Below, piece by piece: positions 36,521 through 48,139 of a stretch of 64,000 nucleotides of DNA. The position numbers were made by a program, and so were the translations under genes. Below the pieces are notes generated by a model. It made no database searches. It saw only the letters and a list, made by a program, of their open reading frames with translations, and was not told where the DNA came from. The stretch's first letter is position 1. Each line of letters starts with the position of its first letter. Source of the stretch: Nageia nagi (taxonomy: Eukaryota > Pinophyta); the NCBI GenBank assembly GCA_050084985.1, contig JBITNC010000001.1:29388001-29452000 (forward strand). Reading direction: 5' to 3'.

Positions 36521-38655
36521 GATAGTACATCTATTGATCCCCTTCTCACATTAGTCATGCAACATAAGTATACTCCTAATGAAGATCTCATTACCATACT
36601 ATAAGCACAATAGTATAAAGGTGACAATCCTCATGAGGATGCAACCTTGAAGGACCTACATAGTGCAAAAAATGGAAGACAAAAGGTGTCCACAAATAAT
36701 AAAGAATTATCTTCCATGTCTAGTTCGAATGTAGACAAGTGTGAGTATGAAGCGCAACTACTCGGTATCCTCTAAGTGATGGATAAAGTAAATGGCCTAT
36801 CGATGGAGACTTTAATCACCTTGTATGTGAGCCAAGTTTTGTTGCACCATGATCTACAGTGTAGTGTAAGTATGTTGTAATAATTGACCTTGAATACATA
36901 GATAAAGAACATATTGGGGAAGATATGCATGCAGACCTTAGAAAATGGTCATATCCATGATGATTGATAAAGTGAGTCAGCTCTTTTTAAGGTTTCATAC
37001 ACAAGTGAAAATGATGATGATCAACTAGAATACAATGAATTTATAGAATTCCAAACTAACTAGATCATCAATCATAAATGAGAATATTAAAATAGATCAA
37101 CCATACAAGCATAATAACCAATGTGATCTTATCATTTACTTTATTACAACATTAGTAAAGATTCCCATTAAAAATCCCAAGTGGGTGGCACTTACAGCTT
37201 GATTAATGCTAGTTTAGTACATGGTCACCAAAATCTAAAAAATTAGCATCATTTTCAAATATGCTAGAATCAGATGTGTCCAATCCCAAAAGAATTGATG
37301 TAAAAGAGGTAAAAAGTGATAAGTAAATGAAAATTGATGGCACAAAATATGATGTCCACCTCACCAAGCAATACAAAAAGAGTACATGGATGACCATTGA
37401 AGCTCATGATGATAAACTACCCATGCAACAATGAGTGGTTCAAAATACTCCTATGGATGTAGGGAAGGTGGTCCAATGTAGCATACAAATTGCAATAGAT
37501 AGTGATTTAATGGAGTATAAACCATTATATGCCATGTCCAATCAGGTCAACTAAGCAAATGAAATAATCAATGAACATGATCCTCATGATTGAGTTAAGA
37601 AATCATGCAAATACCATAATGATCATCTAGGTATAATTGTAAAAATACTTATCAATGTTGTAATAAAAGCTCAAATATGATCAAAGCATGATTTTCTAAA
37701 GCTACATGAACACTGTGATGCACTATGTTATCCTAAATATCACTTGGTAGGGCATGAAACTGAGACACATCCATGATGGATAATAGCTAAAATCATAAAT
37801 GCAAAGTGTCTAATGACAAGTGAAGGTCATTTATGACTATTTATAATGCATATGATTTGATATATTCAAACTATAATAATTATGACAACTAGAAAAAAAG
37901 ATTTGCGATAATAAAATATCTCACCTACCACTCATTTAATTGAGTGAAGTCATATGTATCATGTCATGTTAGGATGGCAATAATGATAGTACCACTAAGT
38001 TGCATAATGACTAAGTCATCCTTGTGCTAATTTTTCTCTTTTCCTCGTAACTATTAAATTGGATAGTTTACTCATGAATGATAGGTTGATCATCATGATT
38101 TCTACAAAGAATTTTATTGCACACATGGGAAGTTCTTCCCTAAGTTCTAACACAAAAACAAACATATGGGCAGACTTAGAGAATGCCTACCTTTACCACA
38201 AACTAACTGCCACAAAGGTTGAAATGAAGATAATGACCCATCATTATGATATGCTACAACAAGAGAATACTGTATTTATATAGTATTATCATGAACTCTT
38301 GGTTGAGCACAATAAAGTACTAGTTGAGAAAAATATGTTGTAATTACAAGCATAAGAGATTGAGATAAAACTTAGGCATGATGTAAGTAACAACTGTTAT
38401 AGAATGCATCGATTAGAAGAATAATGGAAGCAAAGGGCTTTTCAGTATAAGGCTATCCTTCAACACTTTGGTATTCACATCCCAGAGGACATAACATCTT
38501 AATCTTTTGTGGGTCTTACTGAAGTTGAGCCATAATCTCAATCACAACAATCAGCTACTTTGATATAGAATGGCTATTCCTACACCAAAATCACACGTAT
38601 TTTATTCACCAAGCCCTATTCTGAAATAGGTTTGGTGACATATCCCTCTAGGGGG
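36521..38655 (+). pseudogene. unrecognised decayed reading frame of element C, coiled-coil-like end
   Basis: Sits where elements A and D have gag-pol. Coding-like text starts at the ATG at about 36529 (MDSTSIDPLLTLVMQHKYTP) and goes on with stops (YKGDNPHEDATLKDLHSAKN, then NNKELSSMSSSNVDKCEYEA). A second well-kept stretch runs from 38059 in one frame to 38655 with few stops. It has HKLTATKVEMKIMTHHYDML, YYHELLVEHNKVLVEKNML and YRMHRLEE..WKQRAFQYKA, a charged heptad-like pattern suggesting a coiled coil, and ends TYPSRGSIG over a CTCTAGGGGGAGT tract that resembles the LPSRGSE end of copia pol. I do not recognise the protein. The middle (36800-38050) is too decayed to read. Confidence 0.5.
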
Positions 38656-38880
38656 AGTATTGGTTGAATTCTTATTGAATTATTTATTAGCTATTGTAAT
38701 ATATATGTAGCCTTTTTCCAAATCCAAGCAAGTTCTTGATGAAATAACTGCAGCTCTATTCATCTACATTTTGTTGTTACTTCCATGTTGAGAAGATGGA
38801 TCCATTTTTGATGAATTATATTACATTACTAAATCCAAGTCTTTCTTGTTGATGTCTTTATGCTATATAGAGTTATTTTA
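38656..38880 (+). other. element C 3' UTR, proximal part
   Basis: No coding signal. It joins the end of the reading frame to the tandem arrays. Confidence 0.5.
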
Positions 38881-39625
38881 TTGTACACCTTCATGGTAAG
38901 TTTGCTCTGCATGAGGAACTTGTTGTACAACTTGGCCACTCTTGCACTGTTCAGTTATCCATATGTGAGAAACTCTTATGTGTCTTTTGGCACTATTCAA
39001 TTATCCATATGTGAGGAACTCATATGTGCATCTTTTATTTTTTGGCCTCTTTTGAAATATTTAGTTATCCATATGAGAGGAACTCTTATGTGTCTTTTGG
39101 TACTATTTAGTTATCCATATGTGAGAAACTCTTATGTGTCTTTTGGCACTATTTAGTTATCCATATGTGAGGAACTTGTATGTGCATTTTCTATTTTTTG
39201 ACCTCTCTTGCACTGTTCAGTTATTCATATGAGAGGAACTCTTATATGTCTTTTGGCACTATTCAATTATCCATATGTGAGAAACTCGTATGTGCATCTT
39301 TTATTTTTTAGCCTCTCTTGCATTGTTCAGTTATGCATATGTGAGGAACTCTTATGTGTCTTTTGACACTATTTAGTTATCCATATGTGAGGAACTTGTA
39401 TGTGCATACTCTATTTTTTTTGCCTATCTTGCATTATTCAATTATCCATATGAGAGGAACTCTTATGTGTCATTTGGCACTATTTAGTTATCCATATGTG
39501 AGGAACTTATATGTGCATGCTTGATTTTAGCACTATTTAGTTATCCATATGAGAGGAACTCTTATGTGTCATTTGACACTGTTTAGTTATCCATATGTAA
39601 GGAACTCGTATGTGCATGCTATCTT
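38881..39625 (+). repeat. tandem array 1 in element C 3' UTR
   Basis: About 15 copies of a unit of 45-75 bp with the core AGTTATCCATATGTGAGGAA followed by CTCTTATGTGTC or CTCGTATGTGCAT. The two unit types alternate in a higher-order pattern. The first copy (CATGGTAAGTTTGCTCTGCA at 38891) is of the type found in elements A and D. Confidence 0.88.
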
Positions 39626-39659
39626 TGTAATGATAATCAACACATGTTTTATATACAGT

Positions 39660-39925
39660 AGATGACTATAATTATTGGCTTGGCATCCTTTGTGATGACT
39701 TCTAGTGCACCATAAATCAAAGTATCTTTTGTTGATTATAAGTATTGGCTTGGCATCCTCTATGATGACTTATAGTGCAACATAAATCCAAGTATCTTTT
39801 GTTGACTATAAGTATTGGCTTAGCATCCTCCATGATGACTTATAGTGCAAACTAAATCCAAGTATCATTTGGTGACTATAAGCATTGGCTTGCATCTCTG
39901 TGATGGATTATAGTGCACTTGTGGC
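39660..39925 (+). repeat. tandem array 2 in element C 3' UTR
   Basis: Four to five copies of a unit of about 64 bp: GACTATAAGTATTGGCTTGG then CATCCTCTATGATGACTTAT, AGTGCACCATAAATCCAAG. Elements A (4400-4450) and D (55640-55690) hold a single copy of the same unit. Confidence 0.85.
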
Positions 39926-40099
39926 AACACATTTTTTTCTTCTTCCATGATGATGGAAGATACTTCCATGATGATGGAAGCTTGATCCATATTGATGGAT
40001 TCTTTACATATGGCTAATGAAATTTGAATTATTTCGATTGATTCATGCTATCGATTTCATCATTTTCCTCTTAACTAGTAGCATGGTTAATCTGGACTT

Positions 40100-40350
40100 C
40101 TACTTGGCTCACTCTTGGTAAAGTCAAGTTTCTTTATTATGGCATCTCAACTCACTCTTGTTAAATTCAAGTTTATTTGTTGTGGCATCTTGACTCACTC
40201 TTGATAAAGTTAAGTTTATTTGTTGTGGCATCTTGACTCACTCTTGGTAAAGTCAAGTTTATTTGTTATGTCATCTTCACTCACTCTTGGTAAAGTCAAG
40301 TTTATTTATTGTGGCATCTTGACTCACTCTTGGTAAATTCAAGTGTATGC
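40100..40350 (+). repeat. tandem array 3 in element C 3' UTR
   Basis: About six copies of a 43-bp unit: CTCACTCTTGGTAAAGTCAA then GTTTATTTGTTGTGGCATCTTGA. Not seen in elements A or D. Confidence 0.88.
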
Positions 40351-41058
40351 CACCTTGTGGATTTATGCATCTTAATGTGGTACTTAAGGTGGCATTTTGT
40401 GCCTTATGCTATTTGTTTGGCTTTATATCTTGCCATCCATCTTGGTCCCATTGGCATTTCTTCATGGCATGATTCATGTCCCATTTTCCCATGTGTATTT
40501 TTTTAATGAAGTTCTCATCAAGGGGAGAAAACAAATACAACAGCAAGAAATAGCTACATATCAATTGGTTGATAGTGCACATTTCTTGATATATGCACAT
40601 GTGATATTCTTAGATATCATATTTGATGATTTATGTCATCCTTATTGTTGTGCATTTATGATTTCTTGACATATTTATATGCTTTATTATGATCAGTGTA
40701 TGGATAGTGTGATTCATCTATCCTTGTTGCTATGAATATGATGCATCTAATTGATCTTGTTATTTGAGTTGCTTATGACTTGCAAGTTCCTTTGAGATTG
40801 CAGAGTGCTAACCTCAAGTATGCAGGCTCTTTGAAACTCTTCATGACTTTCAATTGGATGACTACTTCATGTACATTGAAACCAGTTGTGATTAATGATT
40901 GTATTTGACAAAGTAGTGAGTCTCAAACTAGATATTTCTTACTTAACAAATATGTAAAAAGTTATCATCTCCGTTGTATCTGTTTGGAGGAGAACTCTCT
41001 TACTTTCTCTTCTTCTTCTCTATTACTCGCTCTATCCCAATATTGCATTAAGGGGGAG
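40351..41058 (+). other. element C distal 3' UTR and polypurine tract
   Basis: From about 40735 this matches the corresponding part of elements A and D (GATGCATCTAAYTGAT, GAAACCAGTTGTG, GGAGGAGAACTCTCTTAC). It ends in the polypurine tract AAGGGGGAG at 41050-41058. Confidence 0.8.
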
Positions 41059-41535
41059 TGTTAGAATGTATAATGCATTATTGTAAAGGTTGTGTTAAAT
41101 CTTCTATGTAAATTCACTAATACTTAAGAGTATTATTTAATACCTTAATTATTTTAGTGAATATAATAATGTAACTTGTCCTATACTCCAAGTCATGAGC
41201 ATGCCCCTTGGGTCAAAGATGTGCATGTCATGCTTAAGTCATCCAAAGAAGGTTTTTGGCCTATAAATAGAAAGTTTTATTTTTGTAATGACACACCAAT
41301 TATGGAGTAAGGATATGCTATAGGATAGAATTTAGGAGTTGAGATTAGGAGGATTGTAAGAGAGTTGTATTTGTGAGAGAAGTAAAGATCTAGTTAGTGG
41401 ATGTACTCCTAGTTGGAGGAACCACTTTGCATCTTGTGTTGTGAGATTGCTTTGTGTATTTGTCAGATGTAATTATGAGCTTTCATGTGATCTTGGTATT
41501 TAGGAATTATATTGTTAGTATTAGTTCCTTCAATA
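41059..41535 (+). repeat. 3' LTR of element C
   Basis: TGTTAGAATGTATAATGC ... TTAGTTCCTTCAATA, 477 bp, about 7 % different from the 5' LTR by eye. Confidence 0.9.
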
Positions 41536-41540
41536 GGGTT
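41536..41540. repeat. target-site duplication of element C, right
   Basis: GGGTT, as at 32813-32817. Confidence 0.75.
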
Positions 41541-41690
41541 TACTCCTAATATTTGCATTTTCTTAAAAGTACAAAATATCTTGTGAGAAAATTCATTTTT
41601 TGTGTATCATGCAATCATTGTATTTCATGAAATTACCTATGCATTATGCATCTTGTCAAACAATCTACATGCTACAAAAGGATAGAACAA
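41541..41690 (-). pseudogene. PPR-protein gene fragment, right of element C
   Basis: Minus strand from 41680: CRLFDKMHNA, then SXNTMIAXYTKNEFSHK and FKKMQILGVNP at the insertion point (X marks a stop). This is the RLFDKMP...SWNTMIAGYAQNG pattern of PPR proteins, with a short gap to the matching fragment left of element C. Confidence 0.65.
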
Positions 41691-42832
41691 TACTACTGAA
41701 ATTGATGCATTGTGCAATGTTAATTGTGTAGTGTTGATTTTAAGTTTTAAATTGATTAATTTTGTTGAGATTACATCTTGTGAGTAATTGATTTAGTATG
41801 TAGATTTTTGGTAAACATCAAGTAAAATGTTATGCTCTTTTACTTATTTTATAAAATATCTTTGAAAGGTCCCAAGCTACATAGAAAACCACATACCTAT
41901 TGAAAATATTATCATAGTGACACCCTCATGGATGAAATACTTGTGAAAAGTGTGCTTTTTACCAATCCATAGTGTACATATACATTTGAATGAAATTTAT
42001 TTCCAAAATAGATCAAACTTATTATAAACTTTCTATGCAAGGTCTTACCTATTTTCCATTCTTGGATGCAAAATGATTCTCAAATTTTCAAATAATATTG
42101 TTATCATCTTCAAGAGAGATTTTCTCTTCCAATATTGAATTCCAAGAGTGTTTAAATAGTCCATGGTATATCATCTCAAAATAAGTTTTCACATCCCACT
42201 TTACAATACCAATCAACTATGGTGTCCACTTAGACATATACAATGTATAGCTATTTAGCATGATATGTTGCTTTATTGTTGTAATTTTCACTTGTATTTT
42301 TGGTAGCATCATTTATCTATAGCTAAATCTTGGCATTGTATAGTGCCATAGAGCATCATTTTTGGCTTCTAATTATAGTGATTTTTTTTTTCTATGTTAT
42401 GTTCCATTGATGAAATAGGCATTCATGTGTGCTCACTTTGCATCCCATATCAGATTTATAGTCATGATTGCATTGGTGAAATAAGGCATATAGAGAGCAA
42501 TGGCTTCCAATCCTAAGCATCTAGGCTCATGAAAGGTCAAGCATATGCACTTTCCATTTAATTCATGCTTAAGAGTTTTATAATGAAGTCATATGATTCA
42601 TGGAACTATATGCTCATTTATGAAAGTTGCAACCAATCAACTTTGTTGATTATTTATGACTAATATTTTTTAACTTTTTCTCTTTTTTTCTCATTGAATC
42701 TTTTGAGAATTTAAAATTTTGGCTTTTTGGGACATGTTTTTCTCTTCCAATAATATGTCTATATATTGTGTCATTTCTTTTATGGATTTAAAATACATTT
42801 TACCTTACACCAAAGCATCCTCATGGTCAACA
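41691..42832. other. non-coding sequence
   Basis: AT-rich, no gene or repeat that I can support. Confidence 0.5.
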
Positions 42833-42841
42833 TATTTTTAA

Positions 42842-43761
42842 GGGAAAATTACACAAATGAGCCCAACAAATTACTTATTTATTGAAATAGACTTGAAAAA
42901 TATTTATTTACAAAAATGACCCTATGGAAACCTAGCTAGCTTCCATCCCTAATCCATTGTTGAACCACCTTCTACCAATGTTTTCTCCTCCTCTTTGAGG
43001 GCCTCCCTAATTGTAATATTCTTATATAAGATCTTCTCCTTCTCTGCACAAAGAGTTCCATTGTTTGTAGCTCAAGCATAAATATTTCTTTTGTATACCT
43101 CCTCTATATATCCATAGTGAACATCCTTTTATCAATCACCACATGAATATCATCCAAACTTGAGATGACATAATGATTAGCATACCTTAAAATATTTTTT
43201 TGCATAACTATTATTTTGGAGTAAAACTTGTAGAGCAACAATCACCATGTACATGAAGGTTATTCAAAACTAAAATAGTTGAGATAAAGGAGGTGTTTAA
43301 CAACTCCAAAATAATCACAATTTTCTCATTATGGTAGCATCCTTCTCTTTCTCCTTGACATATATAGAAAAAATTGTTTATAGGAACATATCCTATTGTT
43401 GTCATTGTACACATGGATAAGAGGGTGCTAGGGGCAAGTGGGATTTTAATCCCCATTTCCCATATAGGTTGCTCCCTGATAGCATTCTAATTCTAACCAT
43501 CCTTCTCAACAGTATCATGAACAGTCTAGAACCCAATACCATTGTTGGTCAAATAGCTGTAAAGAGGATGAGCACCCACACTAATCACCTCATGATTCCT
43601 GGATTCATAGTGATGAGCCAGTTCACACAATGAATGTGGTCAATGATGGATGAGGGATGGAAGTTGGCAGTGGTCACATAGGGTTATTTTTGTAAATAAA
43701 ATTTTATGAGGGATATTTTAGTAAATAAGCTATTTGTTGAGGTCATTTATGTAATTTTTCC
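42842..43761. mobile_element. Mutator-like TIR element (920 bp)
   Basis: Terminal inverted repeats of about 125 bp, starting GGGAAAATTACACAAATGA on the left and GGAAAAATTACATAAATGA on the right (reversed), with TTTATTTACAAAAATRACCC and CTTCCATCCCTMATCCATC further in. Perfect 9-bp direct repeats TATTTTTAA flank it (42833-42841, 43762-43770); this TSD length and long TIRs point to the Mutator superfamily. The interior is too short for a transposase. It holds an 81-codon minus-strand frame (43456-43211) that I do not recognise. Confidence 0.85.
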
Positions 43762-43770
43762 TATTTTTAA

Positions 43771-44604
43771 TTACTTTTTTATACTAAAGTACAACTCCCA
43801 CTAGTTTGGATTTCTTTGAATGACCATAACAATTGCATACTTGATATCTCTACATTTAACAATTTCATATGAAACTTTGCATGATATATATCATAATTTT
43901 ATAGTCTCATAAATGATATAATGCATACCACATCACATCATGATATTCTAAAGACATATTGTCATTGAGGTTGAATCCTCCACCATGAAATCCTATTATC
44001 TATCATACTTACTTTTTAGGTACATCTACATGGAACAAATTGACAAGTTTGCAGATTCCCACCAATACAAATTTAAAGTTTCCAAAAATTGGATGCATTT
44101 ATCAAAAAAACATATCACAAAAGCAGAGAATGATAAAGTAATTAAATGTTACAACAAAATAATTGACATTCTTTGCAAAGATGGCATTTTTGAAGACCTA
44201 TTTGACAATATAGAACCATTTGAAATTTACATCAATAGGTTACAATATATTTATTCTATATCTTATTGCATTTCATTATTACATTCTACCTATTGCTAAT
44301 GTTACTACTTATCATAATTACATATTTTTCATAGATAACCAAAGAAAATGAAAAAGAAAATATTGTCGCAAAAAATAAGAAATATGTAATGCTATAGAAA
44401 AAAATAAATATGTACATATTTCTCCAATATTACGATGTTGCTTATGTACTTATCTATTTGAACAATTGATAATGTAACTATACAAAATTTTGTAACCAAA
44501 TTGTTAGAAAATAAACTTTGGCTACCCATCGTACAAAGTTGTGATTGCTAGTTTAATTAAAATCTACTTTACTAAAGATTTTTTTAATATATAACATTTA
44601 TGTG
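43771..44604. other. AT-rich sequence with one unassigned open frame
   Basis: The + frame 43985-44299 (104 codons) has a charged centre (FKVSKNWMHLSKKHITKAEN) that weakly recalls the helix-turn-helix of Tc5/CENP-B-like transposases, but neighbouring motifs are absent. I do not assign a function. The rest is AT-rich without features. Confidence 0.35.
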
Positions 44605-44836
44605 TTAGTGTAGTTATCTTAAGCTCACTAGGTTAAAGTGTCTAACTTATAGTTCTCTTCTTGTTGGGAGATTTCCTAGGTTGAGTTCTTATTCTTATCT
44701 AGTTAATTATGGATGGTTGATATTAATTCGTTCTCTTACTAATCCAATGGTTGTAATAATTTTCCTTTCCTATTTAGGTAAGTCTCTCTCATTGTAATAA
44801 TAAAAATTCTTCTATTTCCTTTCATGGTATCAAAGC
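44605..44836 (+). repeat. LTR remnant with primer site
   Basis: TGTTAGTGTAGTTATCTTAA (44605) to TTCCTTTCA (44824), about 220 bp, followed directly by TGGTATCAAAGC (44825-44836), a tRNA-Met primer site with one change. A second TCCTTTCATGGTATCA occurs at about 45042. This is the 5' end of a decayed copia element; no coding part follows that I can read. Confidence 0.6.
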
Positions 44837-46835
44837 ATGCATTTTCTTGGAACACTTATATGAAGGATGTCCACGAATGCCACAAAAATCAAAAATTACA
44901 TCATATTTGGGTTTTTTTTTTTTGGATACATATTATTATTAATTAATCCATCATTTTCCATTTTCTTTGTGAGAAATTCTTGTGTTCTCATGATTGTCTC
45001 TCGACTTTATATTATATGTGAGAACTTCATTTCTCCTTTATCCTTTCATGGTATCATCTCATATTACTGGTGTACATGAGTGCCAACTTCTATAACCATC
45101 AAGTTGAATAGGGAATGAAGTGTGACCATACTTGTAACCTGATTTAATTTGGACTTTAATTAATTTGCATTTGATAGAAAAATTCTTAATTTGAAGTCTT
45201 ATGTTTATTAAATAATTCTTAATAAATATGGTGAGAAAGAAGTTTGATTAAAGCATAAAGTCTATGTAGCCCAAATCATTGTTGTTATGATCTTGGCATC
45301 AAATTTATTTTGTGTTTCTCATCTCCCATGTCAACAAATTATTTTTTCCATGAAATATTTCAACAGGATATCTAGCTGATTTCCTCCACTAATGAAGAGA
45401 TAAGCTAGGAAGTGAGGTTAGTATCTTGGTGTGGTTCATTTCTACCTTCATCCTTAACCTAGCTTTTCTATATTATCTCCTCCATCACTTCCCTTATCAC
45501 TGTATTACATGGTAATTGAAGGATGTATTGCTTCCTCACCTAGCAATCTCTTTTCTTTCAAAACTCTTAATCTTGCATCAAACTATTTTCAAGATGATGT
45601 GTTATTGGATTTCCTTCTAAAATAACACGAGTCTCCATTGTCTATTCTTGTAGGATAATGATTTATCTGTTAGTATAAATTCCCTTTGGATCCTCAAAAT
45701 TTATTTGGCTTATGTAATATTGGTGCCATTATCTACCCAATTTCTACCATTTCTTTAAGCACAATATAGGTTGCAGGATCTAGATATATATCTTCAAATT
45801 TAAATTGATATTTAGTAATCTAGAAGAAGTAAGCAAATCATAGTGCTTCTTGTTACAGTTACAATCTGAATTAATTACAACATCGAAAAAATTGAAATGA
45901 AATTTTATGCGTGCATTTTTTGTTTGTGTATAGTAATTTTATTTTAAATATTTTACATATAATCAACTTCAAATTAAAAATAATTATTTTTTTAATATTT
46001 TACTTATTATTTACGATCTTAAAGACATTCTGGATTTTCCCACCACTTATCTACCACTGTAGAATGCCTTCGCATAATTATATGCAGTCATAATATAATA
46101 TGGTTTGATGATAAGGATCATGAAGATTTTGAAGCACACAAGGTTATTATGGTCAAAATTCAACAAAACCATATAATATGCAAAAACTTGAATGGATAAT
46201 TTACATGTAGCAATATACTTAATTTTAAAAACAAGTAAAATTATGGACCATTGTGTCATTAAGATCATTATAACCTTATTGAATAAGCAAATGTTTTTGC
46301 TCATAATATACTTGATTAATGTTCAACAACTTTTCAAATGGGTTGAGTGTAAAGAATCACTAAATAATAGTTCAAGTATATTTAATAACTAAATTCTATT
46401 ATCCCCTCATGTTAAAGAAGTTGAGAGAGTAGATGTTGAAAATTCTTTGTTGTGAATAAACAATGCAAGTAGGTAGAGTTGAGTGTGACTTCTAAATGAA
46501 TTTAACATAAAAGAACCTCCTAAGCAAAGAATTTAATCACCAAAAAATAAAATATGTGAATAATGATTTCTATAAAACTATCAAACCAAAAAATAAACTA
46601 GCTCCATCTTGTATAAAGGATTCTAGATTCTTGGTACTAATAATATTTGCATATGTGTGACATGTGTTGTTCATTAGTTTCCTGAATTAATGATTTATTC
46701 CCCAATGAAAAAAGTCTAAGTTACATAGTAAATTGAGTTTCTAATATGAATAAAGTTCTGGGTAAGTGCAAGAAGATGGGTCCACTTAAGGTGGACATCT
46801 TCACTTAGAAAAAAGGGCAAGCTAAAATAAAATTT
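44837..46835. other. AT-rich sequence, nothing recognised
   Basis: Could be remains of the element whose LTR precedes it, but no gag or pol motif is readable. The small frames on both strands around 45911-46392 overlap each other and have no family features. Confidence 0.45.
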
Positions 46836-47035
46836 CTATTTTTAAAGACCAAAATTTCATTTTCTTCTCCCTCCCAAACCAAAACAAAATGAAATTTTGG
46901 TATTTAAAAATTGAAATTTCATTTTGGTTTATAGTGCTGAGCCAAAAAAGAAATTTTAGTTCTTAAGGATCAAAATTTCAACTTAAATAACAAAATTTTG
47001 ATCCTTACGAACCAAAATTTCATTTTGTGAAACTA
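46836..47035. repeat. cluster of short inverted repeats
   Basis: CCAAAATTTCATTTTG and its complement CAAAATGAAATTTTGG, and GATCAAAATTT with AAATTTTGATC, alternate at least six times within 200 bp, so the single strand could fold into several competing hairpins. Confidence 0.65.
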
Positions 47036-47439
47036 TAAGTCCCACGTAAATAGCCAGCAAGCCTTCATTCTCTCCAACATCAATCAAAGAAAATGTATTT
47101 TCTATCTGAGAAAGGGATAGGAAACACAATTTCATTTTCCTCTAGCCTGCCATCGTGCTCTTATTGCCTGCATCCTCCATATGACCTTCTTCAACTCTTC
47201 GAGTACCCTATTTCTTACTTCTCTTGTTTTGTATTTGCAAAATTAGTTAAAAGTTTAGTTTTCTGCATGTGTTTTATCAATTTTCAATCTTTCTTGCATT
47301 TCATATTTTTTAATTTCCAAAAAATGAATTTTTTAGATCCCTGTTAATATTATTAAAAAATGAATAGTTTAGTTTAATTAAAATTGAATAATTACATTAA
47401 AAAATCAATAGTTTAGTTAACTTAAATCCAACTACATCT

Positions 47440-47765
47440 CATAAAACAAAAATAAGTACCCTTTTTTAAATTGAAAAATCCAACACTAATCATCTTGTAC
47501 AATAAAAATATTTACCCTTTTGTCAACTTCAATCTGGAACACTGGTCATCTCATACAAGAAAAACATTTACTCTTTTGGACTAACTTCAACTCAACATAG
47601 TTGGCTCATACAAGAAAAATGTGTACACTTTTTTCAACTACAATCCAAGATTGGTCATCTCGTGTAAGAAAAATATTTACCCTTTTGTCAACTTCAACCC
47701 AACACTAGCTCGTACAAGAAAAACATGTACCCTTTTGTCAACTTGAATCCAACTATTGAAGCTAG
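47440..47765. repeat. tandem array of about 60 bp
   Basis: Five to six diverged copies of TCATCTCATACAAGAAAAAC then ATTTACCCTTTTGTCAACTT, CAATCCAACACTGG. Parts of the same unit are embedded in the 257-bp repeat to the right. Confidence 0.75.
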
Positions 47766-47931
47766 AGTACACTTGTCTAGGTATAAAAAGGACCACATCA
47801 CCTCGATCTCTACTTCATTAACATAGGACTTCATCTTTGTCGAACCTACCAATAAAATATCCTCAACCATCAAAACTAAAACTTAGACTACCATCTTCCT
47901 TTTGTATAATACAATGCTAGAGATATCGATC

Positions 47932-48120
47932 CCACCTCCCATTGGATGGTATAAATTAATTTGTCATGGGTTCTTGAAAGGAAATTTAGGTATTTGAGGA
48001 GTAGGTGGTATGCTTAGGAATGAGAAGGGTGAGATTTTATTTTTCTATGCAAAGCCTTTATGCTTCTAGTCTAGTCACTTTGTAGAGGTTTGAGCATTAT
48101 TGAAGGTTACTCTTTTAATT
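47932..48120 (+). pseudogene. plant RNase H-like (RVT_3) fragment
   Basis: One frame reads IGWYKLICHGFLKGNLGI, stop, then GVGGMLRNEKGEILFFYAKP and HFVEV. This is the start of the plant RNase H-like domain (WYKLNFDG-S-KGNPG-AG-GGVLR), in which the first catalytic Asp is His here. Two further stops. It is about 60 codons and probably comes from a LINE or a host RNase H-like gene. Confidence 0.65.
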
Positions 48121-48139
48121 TGGTGAACCTTTTAAAGGT

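Larger units (their letters stand above)
32818..41535 (+). mobile_element. copia-related LTR element C with non-copia internal region
   Basis: An 8718-bp element: 5' LTR, tRNA-Met primer site, long leader, decayed reading frame, repeat-rich 3' UTR, polypurine tract, 3' LTR, and a 5-bp TSD. LTR, leader (35480-36300 matches element D's leader) and distal 3' UTR are related to elements A and D. No gag zinc knuckle, protease, integrase or RT motif is visible on either strand, so it would depend on proteins of relatives (LARD-like). The two LTRs differ at roughly 35 of 478 positions by eye, so it is much older than element D. Confidence 0.85.

Noticed and set aside
38860-39156. 98-codon open frame with repeated LSICEEL/YPYVRNSYV text
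   Set aside because: It runs across tandem array 1 of element C; the repetition explains the open frame.
43985-44299. 104-codon frame as a Tc5/CENP-B-like transposase
   Set aside because: Only a vague match to one helix-turn-helix segment, with no catalytic domain or terminal repeats.
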